From assembly GCA_005884765.1 (NCBI GenBank), contig VAZV01000213.1:1-56450 (forward strand): a stretch of DNA of 56,450 nucleotides. Direction: 5' to 3'. This DNA is from Alphaproteobacteria bacterium. GTDB lineage: Bacteria; Pseudomonadota; Alphaproteobacteria; Rhizobiales; Xanthobacteraceae. Below, one piece after another: positions 24,740 through 33,290 of this stretch. Positions within the stretch are counted from its first letter, which is position 1; each line of letters begins with the position of its first letter. Made by a program: the position numbers and the translations under genes. The notes beneath the pieces were generated by a model. The model saw only the letters and a program-made list of their open reading frames with translations. It had not been told where the DNA came from and searched no databases.

Positions 24740-26422
24740 TTAATTGTCGCGATCGTGATTGTCGTGACGGTCCTCGACGAGGTCTGCATCCGGAAGCGTT
24801 TTTTCCTCTTCCATGAGGTCATCGTGCGACTCATGTTTGCACGCGAAGCTGGAGGCTACGTTCGTGCTGCCCGTGCCGTTGTAGACGAGCTTGTCCGGAT
24901 ATTTGCAGATGGGACGGCTAACCGTCGCCAACGCTGGTGTCGCGTTGTTGTATGCGGTGATGGAATCCGGCGCGGTCCCCTTCTCAACCCAGTTGACCAG
25001 CGCATTGAAGAGATCTGTCGTGTTGATCAAGGGCGCATTCGGCTGGTCGGGATTGCCGCCGCAGTGGCTGTTGCCGGGATACGGGAAGAAGCGATAGAAC
25101 TTTTGCAGGTGGGAAAGCCCGCCAGCGTGTTTGGTCGCGCGATTGTAGTAGTTGTAAGAACCTCGCGGCATGATCAACAGATCAGCCAGGCCGTGATACA
25201 TGATCATCTTTCCACCATGTTCGCGGAATTCCGACAAATCCGGGTTGTCCGTTCCGATCACGTCGTGGAATTTCAGTTCCGACTGCTTGAATTGTTGGGC
25301 GAAGCTGTCCTCCGTGATGGTATGCCAATCGAAACCGGGATTTTGATCGACCCAATACTGGAACCATTGCGTGGAGATCGAGAATGGTGATGGACCATCC
25401 AGCCCAAGCAAGGTCGTGCCGCGTTCAAGACCGAACCATAGCCGTTCGCCGGCTTTCGGTCCCGGAGGACCATCCCAGATCTTGTTGACCGCGCTCGCTT
25501 CGGCGGATGTCAAGCAAGTGGCCGGATCCCCAGTGCAGGCCAAAGCACTTGCCTTGAAGTGACAGGCGCGCGGATCCTGGATGACGCCGTCGGTGATCCC
25601 GTCGAGCGCGTCGCAGGCAGCAATCGACGCATTCTTCACGGCGTTCAGCTTCGCGACGGAAATCGGCGCCCCGACTTCCTTATTCATAACGATCTCACCC
25701 CATTGCTCTGATGGGATGAAGCGGTCCCAATTGAAAGCGGGGGCACCGGCAAGAATCCCGTCGAAGTCCCCGGGATATTTCTGCGCCTGTTGGTGACCTT
25801 GACGACCGCCCGTCGAGCAACCGTTCCAATAAGTGAATTTCGGCCCGTTGCCGTAGTACAACTTGGTTAGTTTTTTCGTCCAAGCGGCTTGTTGGTGAAT
25901 TCCGTTGAATGCGAAATCTCTGATAAGGCCCCAATTGAGCGTGTTGTCCGGGTTCAAGGCGAACGTGCCGCCGGCGGACGCTGGATGCCCCGTATCGGTC
26001 GATGAACCCACATACCCCGCGTCCGTGGCCCCCGTAACCGGTCCCACCGATCCGGCGTATCCGCCGCCGCCCAGATCCTCAATGCGCTCGTTCCAGGCGC
26101 CGACCGAGCTTCCGGTACCGCCGTCGGCGGGGCTCAGCGGCAGACCAATTCCGACCTTGATCATCTGCTTCTGTCCCACCAGATAGCCATCCTTCGGGCC
26201 AGCTAGCTCTGAAACAGTGATGTTGACCAAGCAGTAGGACCGGTGCCCACCTGCCGCGGGCTGGACGGCCGAAGTCGCAGCGCTCACGCCTTCGCCCGCC
26301 AGCAATTGTGCCGCGAGGCCGCTGCAGCTCGGAAGCGGGGCGGCCGTGGCCGACGATGGAATGAAGGCACTAGAACTCATCAAGGCGACCACTAAACCAA
26401 ACAGTGGCTTGTGCTGTCTCAT
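24740..26422 (-). CDS. Tannase / feruloyl-esterase family hydrolase
   Basis: 560 residues from ATG 26422. Signal peptide 1-28 (SSSAFIPSSATAAPLP). Alpha/beta hydrolase of the tannase family: nucleophile motif GCSTGGRQ at 201-208 (Ser203), KYPGDFDGILAGAPAFNWDR, acid Asp in MYHGLADLLIMP and His in YPGNSHCGG, with paired Cys near these residues as in feruloyl esterases. It would release aromatic acids from esters in the periplasm or outside the cell. The C-terminus is unusually rich in Asp/His/Glu. The divergent neighbour is a BoxR-like aromatic-acid regulator, which fits. Confidence 0.9.
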   Translation of the reverse strand: MRQHKPLFGLVVALMSSSAFIPSSATAAPLPSCSGLAAQLLAGEGVSAATSAVQPAAGGHRSYCLVNITVSELAGPKDGYLVGQKQMIKVGIGLPLSPADGGTGSSVGAWNERIEDLGGGGYAGSVGPVTGATDAGYVGSSTDTGHPASAGGTFALNPDNTLNWGLIRDFAFNGIHQQAAWTKKLTKLYYGNGPKFTYWNGCSTGGRQGHQQAQKYPGDFDGILAGAPAFNWDRFIPSEQWGEIVMNKEVGAPISVAKLNAVKNASIAACDALDGITDGVIQDPRACHFKASALACTGDPATCLTSAEASAVNKIWDGPPGPKAGERLWFGLERGTTLLGLDGPSPFSISTQWFQYWVDQNPGFDWHTITEDSFAQQFKQSELKFHDVIGTDNPDLSEFREHGGKMIMYHGLADLLIMPRGSYNYYNRATKHAGGLSHLQKFYRFFPYPGNSHCGGNPDQPNAPLINTTDLFNALVNWVEKGTAPDSITAYNNATPALATVSRPICKYPDKLVYNGTGSTNVASSFACKHESHDDLMEEEKTLPDADLVEDRHDNHDRDN

Positions 26423-26918
26423 TTGTTTCCTCCCTTTTTTGATGAAGTCATGGTGCGACGACCGCTCTCGCGGCGTGCACGATTTTCCGAATGCGCTGAT
26501 TTTTTTGGCGGACAGATAAGCTTGCTGGAGAACGAACTCTCTACGGCTGTCCTCTCAAAGAACCCCTCCACGTTCTTTTTTGCCTAAAAAGGCAAGGTGC
26601 ATGATAATGCACATCGTTCACTCCGCAAGCATTAAAATACACTGATCCGGTTGGTTGCACTGCAGCGGATAATCGCTCCGAAGCTGATTCATCCAATTTT
26701 TGATGGGCTTGCCGGAAGCGCACTTGGAAGAAGATATTTTGGGAGTGCCTTTGCTCGACGTGCCGGAATACCGAGGCTTCGCCGCGCCAGCTGTTTTGAC
26801 GGTTCGTCGAGGGATCCGCAGGCCGTCGCACGTCTTGCCGCGAAGGGGTCGCTGGCCAGACGATAAAACGTGCTAATCGCAGGGTCTCAAACGAACTTCC
26901 GTCGCATGGTTTTGGATC
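26423..26918. promoter_or_regulatory. Divergent control region between tannase and boxR-like gene
   Basis: About 500 bases. It contains the palindrome GTGCATGATAATGCAC (26597-26612), the inverted repeat TTGCCT-AAAA-AGGCAA just left of it (26580-26595), and a second pair of TGCA elements at 26656-26664 (TGCACTGCA). No protein gene is convincing. Both flanking promoters should lie here. Confidence 0.6.
26597..26612. promoter_or_regulatory. Candidate BoxR/BzdR operator
   Basis: GTGCAT-GATA-ATGCAC is a 6-bp inverted repeat and reads TGCA-N6-TGCA. TGCA repeats are what the related regulators BzdR and BoxR are known to bind. Position in the divergent region supports an operator for the tannase gene, the regulator itself, or both. 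Confidence 0.55.
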
Positions 26919-27830
26919 GTGGCAAAGAACGGGCATTCACAGAGCAAGCGGCTGAAGGAGCGAAAGCTCCTGGTGCAAGAAAGCGCCGACAAATTCGTCG
27001 CTCTGGTTGGAGAACGAGTCCGCAAGGCTCGCGAACGACGAGGCATTTCCCGTCGCGTTCTCGCTGAATTGTCCCAAGTCTCTTTGCGCTATCTGGCGCA
27101 GCTCGAGGGCGGAAGGGGCAATATCTCGATTGCTCTGCTTGGGCGAGTGTCGCTCGCGCTCGATCATCGCATCGAATGGCTCGTCGGAGCCGATGATCCC
27201 TGGTCGTCCGAAGTTGTTCGCTTTTCCGAGTTCTTCCGGACGGCCACCTTGGACCAACGCCGCCGTGTCATGCGACTTCTCGACCCCGGTGATCCGACGC
27301 GCCTGCGGGAGAAGCGGCTATGCCTGATCGGTCTGCGCGGAGCCGGCAAGTCGACGCTCGGAAAAATCGTGAGCAAGGAGCTGTCCTTGCCATTTCTGGA
27401 ATTGAACCGCGAAATCGAAGAGGTTAGTGGAATTCCTGTCAACGAAGTTATGGCGTTGTATGGCCAGGAAGGTTACCGGCGTCTGGAAAGACAGGCGCTC
27501 GAAAGAATCGTGGCGACCACTTCGGAATCCATGCTCGCCGTCGCGGGCGGAATCGTCGCAGAGCCAGAAACCTTCTCCTATCTTTTGCGCCACTTCCACA
27601 CGGTATGGCTGAGAGCGCGCCCGGAAGAGCATATGGAGCGCGTGCGCAAGCAGGGCGATCTCCGTCCGATGAAAGGTAACCCGAAAGCCATGGAAGAGTT
27701 GCGCTCCATCCTGACCAGCAGGGAGAGCCTCTATGCCCACGCAGAAGCTGTGGTCGACACGAGTGGTCGCACCCTCGAACAAAGCACAAAGGATCTCATG
27801 GAAGTCGTTCGCAAGCTCGAGGTGATTTGA
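26919..27830 (+). CDS. BoxR/BzdR-like regulator (HTH + shikimate-kinase-like)
   Basis: 303 residues from GTG 26919. An N-terminal XRE-type helix-turn-helix at about 30-90 (RRGISRRVLAELSQVSLRYL, QLEGGRGNISIALLGRVSLA) is joined to a shikimate-kinase-like domain with Walker A GLRGAGKST at 138-146, LELNREIEEVSGIPVNEVM and LAVAGGIVAEPETF. This two-part design is that of BzdR and BoxR, repressors of benzoyl-CoA pathways that sense benzoyl-CoA through the kinase-like domain. Divergent from a tannase/feruloyl esterase, it probably responds to an aromatic acyl-CoA. No box genes are in the window. Confidence 0.88.
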   Translation: MAKNGHSQSKRLKERKLLVQESADKFVALVGERVRKARERRGISRRVLAELSQVSLRYLAQLEGGRGNISIALLGRVSLALDHRIEWLVGADDPWSSEVVRFSEFFRTATLDQRRRVMRLLDPGDPTRLREKRLCLIGLRGAGKSTLGKIVSKELSLPFLELNREIEEVSGIPVNEVMALYGQEGYRRLERQALERIVATTSESMLAVAGGIVAEPETFSYLLRHFHTVWLRARPEEHMERVRKQGDLRPMKGNPKAMEELRSILTSRESLYAHAEAVVDTSGRTLEQSTKDLMEVVRKLEVI

Positions 27831-27870
27831 AACCGTCGGCTTCTAGAGACGCTGCCGCGGCCGACGGACA

Positions 27871-28489
27871 TCATTCGCCTCGCGTCGTTTCCAACTCGCG
27901 TTCCACCTCCGCCAAGGCCGGCGGTTCGACCAGCAGGCCTTGCCGTTCGTAGCGACGACGGGTCCGGCTGAAGCGCACGACAACGGCCCATTTTGCGCTT
28001 TTTCGCCTTCACCCGCCGCGAGAGCAGCGCATCGCCGGCCGGCAGGAACTCAAGATCGCCGGGACCAACGCAGGACACGCATGCCGGGCCGGGATCTTGC
28101 ATCATCAAGAGATCGCCGGTGCCGCCGCATCGGTGGCATGTCCAGTCGTGCTTCAAAGGTTGGACCACCACGAGCTCCGGGGCACGGCTTGCTTTCTCGA
28201 CCACGCGTTTGCGCTGCTTCTCGGAGAGCTCCTGTGAAACCCAATGGGTCCGGTACATCGCCTCGATCGCGCTATCTGCGCTGCGGCTGAAGTGCAGCGC
28301 CTGGCGTTGCGGGGTGCGTGCGACATACTCCGTCAGGTTTGCCGACAAGCCCCCTGCCGGTCGCCCAGGATTGCAACAGCTTCAAGGCTTCCGATAGGCG
28401 CTGTGGGTTGACCTGCACGGCGCCCTCGAGGCAATCGACCTGACCGCGCCTCCAGCGTTCCTCCGTCGAGGCGTCAAGCCATCCGATCC
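27871..28489 (-). pseudogene. Zn-ribbon protein resembling DUF2293-type proteins, frameshifted
   Basis: Reading leftward: GWLDASTEERWRRGQVDCLE and VNPQRLSEALKLLQSWATGR, a shift in the C5/G5 run at 28350-28354, then LSANLTEYVARTPQRQALHF, a zinc ribbon WTCHRCGGTGDLLMM...CVSCVG, FLPAGDALLSRRVKAK, a shift in the T5/A5 run at 27999-28003, then WAVVVRFSRTRRRYERQGLL and TGA at 27871. Deleting one base at each point restores one frame. The R-x-R-R-x-Y-E-R-Q-G-L-L ending recalls DUF2293-type proteins. As written the gene is broken at least twice. Confidence 0.55.
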
Positions 28490-28755
28490 CTTCAACAATG
28501 CCGCACTGATCGGCGGCCAGTCGATCAGCCAACGATCATAGGCCGGGTTGGCGCAATTGAAGAGAGCGGCTGCACCTTCGGCGATTGTGCTCAGCCGGTC
28601 GGCATCGGCCGCGTTCGCCGCGATGCGCTCGATCAAAGGATGGGTTGGGCCGCCGCCTCTGCGTTCACGAGCCGTACATTCTCGCCGCGTTCAGCGAGCA
28701 GGGACGCGACAGTGCTTCCGACAGCACTGGCCCCTACGATGACATTCGTTTTCAT
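28490..28755 (-). pseudogene. Truncated NAD(P)-dependent epimerase/dehydratase
   Basis: ATG 28755 opens MKTNVIVGASAVGSTVASLL, a Rossmann G-A-S-x-x-G motif, up to VRLVN; one missing base near 28656 shifts the frame to RRGGGPTHPLIERIAANAAD, ADRLSTIAEGAAALFNCANP and YDRWLIDWPPISAALLK at 28490. Homology then stops and unrelated sequence begins. Only about the first 90 residues of an epimerase of about 300 remain, so this is a remnant. Confidence 0.65.
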
Positions 28756-28866
28756 GGCTCGTTATTCCGTTCTGGCGCATTGCCCGATCAGCGGCTTGCG
28801 CGATAGCTCGAAGGCTCGCCGGCAACCGAAGGCGGTATTTGGCATGCGAGATCCAATTTGTGCTCG

Positions 28867-29727
28867 TCAGACCAACGATAAGCCGTGCTTGGCTGCAATG
28901 TCGCCCGTCAGGGCCCATAGCTTCCTGGCGGCATCAGAGTTCATTGCAAGTGGCTCCGGCTCGAAACGCTTGGGGTTACGCAGGACGACTCCATCCAAGT
29001 CGGCCGGCGAAGCCTGGGTCAAAATGCGGACTGCGTTGACTGCGGAAACCTCGGGCGTTGTACCGAACAGTCCCAGCAATTTCATGCTCAAGGGCATGAG
29101 CGGATCGGCCATGACCTTGGTCTTGGTGGAACCGACACAGGCCGCCGCGATAGTCACAGGACGGTCGCGCCACAACCGCGCGGCTTCCTGGACATGCAGA
29201 TGACCAAGGAGGTGCGTACCCAGGATCGACTTGTAGAAGCTCCACTTGCGGCGCTCGAATTGCAGGTCATCCAGATCGGGCATGAACGACAACGGGACAT
29301 TGCCCGTGATGCTAACAATGCGTCCATCGCCCGAGGCGGCGAGCGGTTCGACCAGGGCCCGATTGAGCGCCGCGCGCGCCATGTATTGCAGGGCGAAGGC
29401 GAACTCCAGACCATCGGCCGTCAAAGTCTTGCCCTTGAACGCGGCCATGGCGGTGTGCATCACCCCGTGCAGGACCGGTCGCCAGGCGATGACCCCCTCC
29501 GCCGCCGCCTTGACGCCCCTGAGGGTCGATAGGTCGGCGCTCAGGAAGGCGGCCTCGCCGCCCGCCGCGCGAACGGCCTCGACTGCGACCTCGCCGGCCT
29601 TTCGTCCCCGACCGACGATCAGCACGTTCGCGCCCCGGCGCCCCAGCTCGACCGCCGCAGCTTGACCAATCCCGGTGGAACCGCCGAAAAACACATAATT
29701 GCCGCCAGATACCCGTCGCTCATTCAT
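28867..29727 (-). CDS. Divergent SDR-family oxidoreductase
   Basis: 286 residues from ATG 29727. Rossmann motif FFGGSTGIGQAAAVELGRRG at 14-33 and an Arg in VGRGRK that suggests NADP(H). The usual NNAG is replaced by GVMHTAM, Ser lies in IVSITGNVP, and the canonical Y-x3-K is not obvious (SFYKSILGTHLLG is the closest match), so the active site is atypical. C-terminal ALTGDIAAKHGLSL. It is the outermost gene of a leftward set with another SDR and a DoxX-like protein. Substrate unknown. Confidence 0.8.
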   Translation of the reverse strand: MNERRVSGGNYVFFGGSTGIGQAAAVELGRRGANVLIVGRGRKAGEVAVEAVRAAGGEAAFLSADLSTLRGVKAAAEGVIAWRPVLHGVMHTAMAAFKGKTLTADGLEFAFALQYMARAALNRALVEPLAASGDGRIVSITGNVPLSFMPDLDDLQFERRKWSFYKSILGTHLLGHLHVQEAARLWRDRPVTIAAACVGSTKTKVMADPLMPLSMKLLGLFGTTPEVSAVNAVRILTQASPADLDGVVLRNPKRFEPEPLAMNSDAARKLWALTGDIAAKHGLSLV

Positions 29728-29884
29728 GAGTGATCCTCTTTCGGTAGGAACAAGTTGTTAGATTCCTCAGGGCGAACTCGCTGACGTTGCGAAGCTCCAG
29801 AATTCTCCGTCGTACATTTTTGAAGATTGCAGAGACGTTGACGATCTCTGGGGACACGCCTTGTCATGCTTCCCAACTCAGCAG

Positions 29885-30628
29885 TCAGCGCGCGCTGTCG
29901 ATGATCGAGCCTCCATCCGGAGTGAGGCTGTAGCCCGTAAGAAATTGAGCGTCCTTGCTCGCGAGAAACAGGACCACTGGTGCGATGTCCTCTTCCGGCG
30001 ATCCAAAGCGAGCGAGCGGGTTGGTCGGCGCGGGCACATTCACCTCCTTGCCCCATGTTTCCGCTACCGGCAGAACGTTGTTTACGGTGATCTTATCGGC
30101 GCCCCATTCCCGCGCGGCAGTCCGGGTCAGGGCGCGCACCGCTTCTTTCGCCATGTTGTAAGGGCCGTAGCCCACCAGGCCGATCACTCCGGCCATAGAG
30201 GCGAAGTTGATGATCCGGCCCTCTCCGCTGGCTTTGAGGTAGGGGTAGCAGGCCTGCATCGTCCGTAGATAGGCGATCGGGCCCATTTCGAAATTGCGCT
30301 GCAACTGCTCCAACGAAAGATCGATGATGGACGAGAACGGCGCGGACGGATCGAACGCGTTGTTCACGAGGATGTCGATCCCGCCGAAGGCCGCGACAGC
30401 CTTCTCCGTTGCGGCTTTGATCTGATCCGCATTGCTTATGTCGGCAACCACGCCGATCGCGGTCCCGCCGGCAGCCTCGATGTCGGCCACAACTGTATCC
30501 ACGTTTGCGGGAGTAAGTGACACGACGGCGACCTTCGCGCCTTCAACCGCGAACAGCTTCGCGGTGGCGCGACCGATGCCGCGACCGGCGCCCGTGACGA
30601 TGGCGACCTTACCGTTAAGGCGACCCAT
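29885..30628 (-). CDS. SDR-family oxidoreductase (FabG-like)
   Basis: 247 residues from ATG 30628, chosen because GGAG lies 6 bases before it; ATG 30634 is possible. Complete classical SDR: VTGAGRGIGRAT, VADISNADQ, LVNNAFD, Ser in INFASMAGV, Tyr-x3-Lys in YGPYNMAKEAVRALT and the terminal LTGYSLTPDGGSI. NAD(P)-dependent reduction or oxidation of a keto/hydroxy group. It is 43 bases from the DoxX-like gene on the same strand and probably in one operon with it. Confidence 0.9.
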   Translation of the reverse strand: MGRLNGKVAIVTGAGRGIGRATAKLFAVEGAKVAVVSLTPANVDTVVADIEAAGGTAIGVVADISNADQIKAATEKAVAAFGGIDILVNNAFDPSAPFSSIIDLSLEQLQRNFEMGPIAYLRTMQACYPYLKASGEGRIINFASMAGVIGLVGYGPYNMAKEAVRALTRTAAREWGADKITVNNVLPVAETWGKEVNVPAPTNPLARFGSPEEDIAPVVLFLASKDAQFLTGYSLTPDGGSIIDSAR

Positions 30629-30671
30629 GTTCATCTCCATTCGTTGGTGTGTTGATTGGCTCCGCAACGCG

Positions 30672-31061
30672 TCAGAGCATCGCCGCTTGCACGTAGGGTG
30701 ACGGGACTTCACGAGCGACGTTCTGCGTTGCGAAGGAAGCGGCCAGCAAGATCAGGCCAATGGCCGCCGGCAGAGCGCCCTTGAGACTGCGCACGCCGAT
30801 ATGCGCCATTCCAGACAGCAGGAGGTGATAGAAGACGCCGGCATAAGCGAGATCGCTGAGCACCACGTTGAAACGCGACACGATGGCGACCGGGCCGACG
30901 ATCTTCACCACGATCATGAACCGCACGAGGTAGGCCGGGTAACCGAGGTCGGCGAGTGCCTTCCGGACCCAGTCCCCTTTTGTTGCGTACATGTAGGTCG
31001 AGGTCAGATACAGCAGGCACAAGAGCGTGGTGCTGACCCAATATATGTAGACCGATGCCAT
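30672..31061 (-). CDS. DoxX-like membrane protein
   Basis: 129 residues from ATG 31061, with AGGAAGGG upstream. Four membrane helices: IYWVSTTLLCLLYLTSTYMY, YLVRFMIVVKIVGPVAIV, LSDLAYAGVFYHLLLSGMAH and LPAAIGLILLAASFAT. The LGYPAYLVRFM and G-V-F-Y-H-L-L-L-S positions match the DoxX_2 group. Such proteins may interact with quinones or redox partners. First gene of the leftward operon, divergent from an HxlR regulator. Confidence 0.85.
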   Translation of the reverse strand: MASVYIYWVSTTLLCLLYLTSTYMYATKGDWVRKALADLGYPAYLVRFMIVVKIVGPVAIVSRFNVVLSDLAYAGVFYHLLLSGMAHIGVRSLKGALPAAIGLILLAASFATQNVAREVPSPYVQAAML

Positions 31062-31212
31062 GATCCCTTCCTGAGCGCCGTTGCGGCAGCAACAGCTCCT
31101 TCGACTTCGCAGCTGCTCGGAATGCGTGATTGCGTCTGTGCATCCGCAGCGCTCGTCGAAAATGTCGGCTAAGATCTGTATTCGCAAGTAGGATGAATAA
31201 CCTGTTGCTAGT

Positions 31213-31593
31213 ATGGAAAAGCAGACTATGGCCGATAAACAGATCAACATGCATGAAGAGATGCGGCGCGCGTTCGCGCTGCTCTCAGGCAAATGGAAGC
31301 TGGAGATCATGTGGCTGCTCAATCAGCGCGTCTACCGCTTCGGGGAGCTGCGAAAGGCGATCCCGGGCATCACCCAGCACATGCTGACGGCACAGCTCCG
31401 TGAGCTCGAAGCGGACGGTCTGGTGTCACGCGCCGTGTTCGCGGAAGTGCCGCCCCGCGTCGAATATGAGATCACGTCCAAAGCGCGGGGGCTCGCTCCC
31501 ACGATGCAGGCACTGACCGCTTGGTGGAGGAAGTATGGAAAGAGCGTGCCGGTAAAGCCGAGCGGCCGCGGGCGCAAAGCCAAGGGCGGCTGA
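31213..31593 (+). CDS. HxlR-family transcription regulator
   Basis: 126 residues from ATG 31213; ATG 31228 is an alternative. A winged helix of the HxlR type: FALLSGKWKLEIMWLLNQRV, YRFGELRKAIPGITQHMLTA, QLRELEADGLVSRAVFAEVP, PRVEYEITSKARGLAPTMQA. No Cys in the sensing position is visible, so it may not be a thiol sensor. It is divergent from DoxX-like/SDR genes (150-base gap) and 80 bases before an SDR gene, which it likely regulates. Confidence 0.9.
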   Translation: MEKQTMADKQINMHEEMRRAFALLSGKWKLEIMWLLNQRVYRFGELRKAIPGITQHMLTAQLRELEADGLVSRAVFAEVPPRVEYEITSKARGLAPTMQALTAWWRKYGKSVPVKPSGRGRKAKGG

Positions 31594-31673
31594 ATTCGAA
31601 AACATTGCCTTACGTCGATCTGGCGTTGGGGGCGACGATCCTGGAAGCTTCTGGACATCGAGAGGAGGAGCGA

Positions 31674-32447
31674 GTGGCGATTGTTTTTATTACGGGCAGC
31701 ACGGACGGACTCGGGCGGGCGGCGGCGGAGTCGCTTCTCGATGACGGACATCGAGTGGTCCTGCACGCACGATCGGCGGATCGCGTCGCGACCATCGGCA
31801 AGCGCTCCTCGCAAGCCGCAGGAATCGTCATCGGCGATCTCCGCAGCGCCGCCGAGACCAGGAGCATCGTGGATCAGGTCAACGCGATCGGGCGAATGGA
31901 TGCGATCATCCACAACGCCGGCGTCTACACCGAGCGCAGTCGCGGCGCGACGCCCGAGGGCCATGCCTCCACGTTGGCGGTGAACACCCTGGCGCCGTAC
32001 ATTCTGACCGCGCTGATCGAGCGTCCCGGTCGGCTGGTCTACGTCAGCAGCGGCCTGCACCGCGGCGGAGAGGGGTCGCTGGACGACCTTGACTGGACGA
32101 AGCGGACTTGGGATCCGGCAAAGGCCTACGCCGAAAGCAAGCTGCAGGTCGTCGCGCTCGCTTTCGCTCTGGCGCGACGCTGGCCGCAGGTCTTGAGCAA
32201 TGCCGTCGATCCCGGCTGGGCGCGCACGAAAATGGGCGGCCCGGGTGCGCCGGTCGACCTCGATACGGGCCAACGGACCCAGGCCTGGCTCGCCGTCAGC
32301 GACGAACCGGCTGCAGTGGTCAGCGGACACTACTGGCACCATCTCAGGCAGGAGCAGCCGGCCGGCGAGGCCCTCGATCCCCAATTCCAGGAGCAGCTCA
32401 TCGCCAAATTGGAGGAGCTAACGGGCGTCGCGCTTCCTCAGGCTTAG
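31674..32447 (+). CDS. SDR-family oxidoreductase
   Basis: 257 residues from GTG 31674, set by GAGGAGGAG just upstream. VFITGSTDGLGRAAAESLLD, ARSADR (Arg for NADPH), IIHNAGVYTER, LVYVSSGLHRGG (Ser) and AKAYAESKLQVVALAFALAR (Tyr-x3-Lys) are all present; P-G-W-A-R-T-K-M-G follows. Resembles the retinol-dehydrogenase/WW-domain type of SDR. It follows the HxlR gene and with it frames a small redox cluster. Last gene before the repeat-bounded island. Confidence 0.88.
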   Translation: MAIVFITGSTDGLGRAAAESLLDDGHRVVLHARSADRVATIGKRSSQAAGIVIGDLRSAAETRSIVDQVNAIGRMDAIIHNAGVYTERSRGATPEGHASTLAVNTLAPYILTALIERPGRLVYVSSGLHRGGEGSLDDLDWTKRTWDPAKAYAESKLQVVALAFALARRWPQVLSNAVDPGWARTKMGGPGAPVDLDTGQRTQAWLAVSDEPAAVVSGHYWHHLRQEQPAGEALDPQFQEQLIAKLEELTGVALPQA

Positions 32448-32653
32448 GACCGCGCCCGGTGTTTGCGCGTAGTCGCGGGCTTGAGATGTTGGAGCTGTGG
32501 CCAGCAGAGGGGAAGCGCAGGCCGCTTGCCCAAGGCAAACCGTCATCTCAGCGACGAGGTACGCACCCTAGCAAGAGAAATGCGCGAGCGCTCTTCGCGT
32601 CATCTGGCAACGCATCGCATAAGATCGTGCTCCAGCGCACAAAATCGTGGCTT

Positions 32654-32837
32654 TGGTGCCAGGGGCGGAATCGAACCATCGCTTATCAATTTGAAATTCC
32701 ATCACTTTTTGAGTGGCGACTTTCCAGTGTACCTACCAGTGGACCCGGCGCTTTCTTCGCGGCCGGGAGGGGTGCGACTCTCTGCCGCCATACCCAAGTC
32801 GTGTGCGTGTCACGCGCTATACAAAAGACGTCATCAG
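32654..32837 (+). repeat. Left copy of a ~184-bp direct repeat (tRNA-Phe-like end)
   Basis: TGGTGCCAGGGGCGGAATCG and following bases read on the minus strand as the TPsiC arm, acceptor and CCA of a tRNA-Phe-like gene. Downstream, 52 bases from 32715 to 32766 are identical to 41772-41823, and similarity continues to about 32837. The copy at 41710-41893 is in the same orientation. Between 32448 and 33290 no protein gene is convincing; frames here read through the tRNA-like sequence. Confidence 0.85.
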
Positions 32838-32884
32838 CGCCGTGTGCTGTGCGCTAATACAGATTGGTCTTGTGATCCAATCCC

Positions 32885-32929
32885 CTCCGAAGGTGGAGGT
32901 CACACGTTCGAATCGTGTCGGGCGCGCCA
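32885..32929 (+). other. 3' half of a tRNA-Arg(CCG) gene, probable att site
   Basis: The anticodon loop CTCCGAA, stem GGTGG, variable AGGTC, T arm ACACG-TTCGAAT-CGTGT, acceptor CGGGCGC, G and CCA follow in perfect tRNA order. Upstream of the loop the pairing partner CCACC is lost (CCAATCC instead) and no D arm or 5' acceptor GCGCCCG is present. A tRNA 3' half of this size is the typical footprint of a tyrosine-integrase attachment site. Confidence 0.7.
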
Positions 32930-33290
32930 GTATTTGCTGGCTTTTTCGTTGTGTGCCGGGCAGCCTTCGCAGACCTAGCCACGGCAACCGCCGGCACTAA
33001 AACCGCCACATCCGATTTTTTTTGTTCAACATGGGCTCTGCGATCTGTGCCGTGATCGTGAATCACGGTCGATCATTTTTTGGAGCACGAAAGCGTCTAG
33101 CGCAGCCCCTTGCGGATACGTCATGTTTATTGCCCGGTAACCGATCACCTGTCGGAAGCCGTCGAGCCGTCGCGAGCACTTCGCTGCAATCCGTTGCTTT
33201 TTTGGCTTTACGACATAGCTCGGCCCCGAAGTCGATGCTACGCTGCGCGGGATTGCCCAACGCGTATTGGTCGCGAGGGGGACAGTTCGC

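Noticed and set aside
32690..32850. Conserved peptide frames (e.g. FPVYLPVDPALSSRP) present in both 184-bp repeats
   Set aside because: Two different frames stay open in both copies and both read through the antisense tRNA end; the conservation is explained by the DNA repeat, not by a protein.
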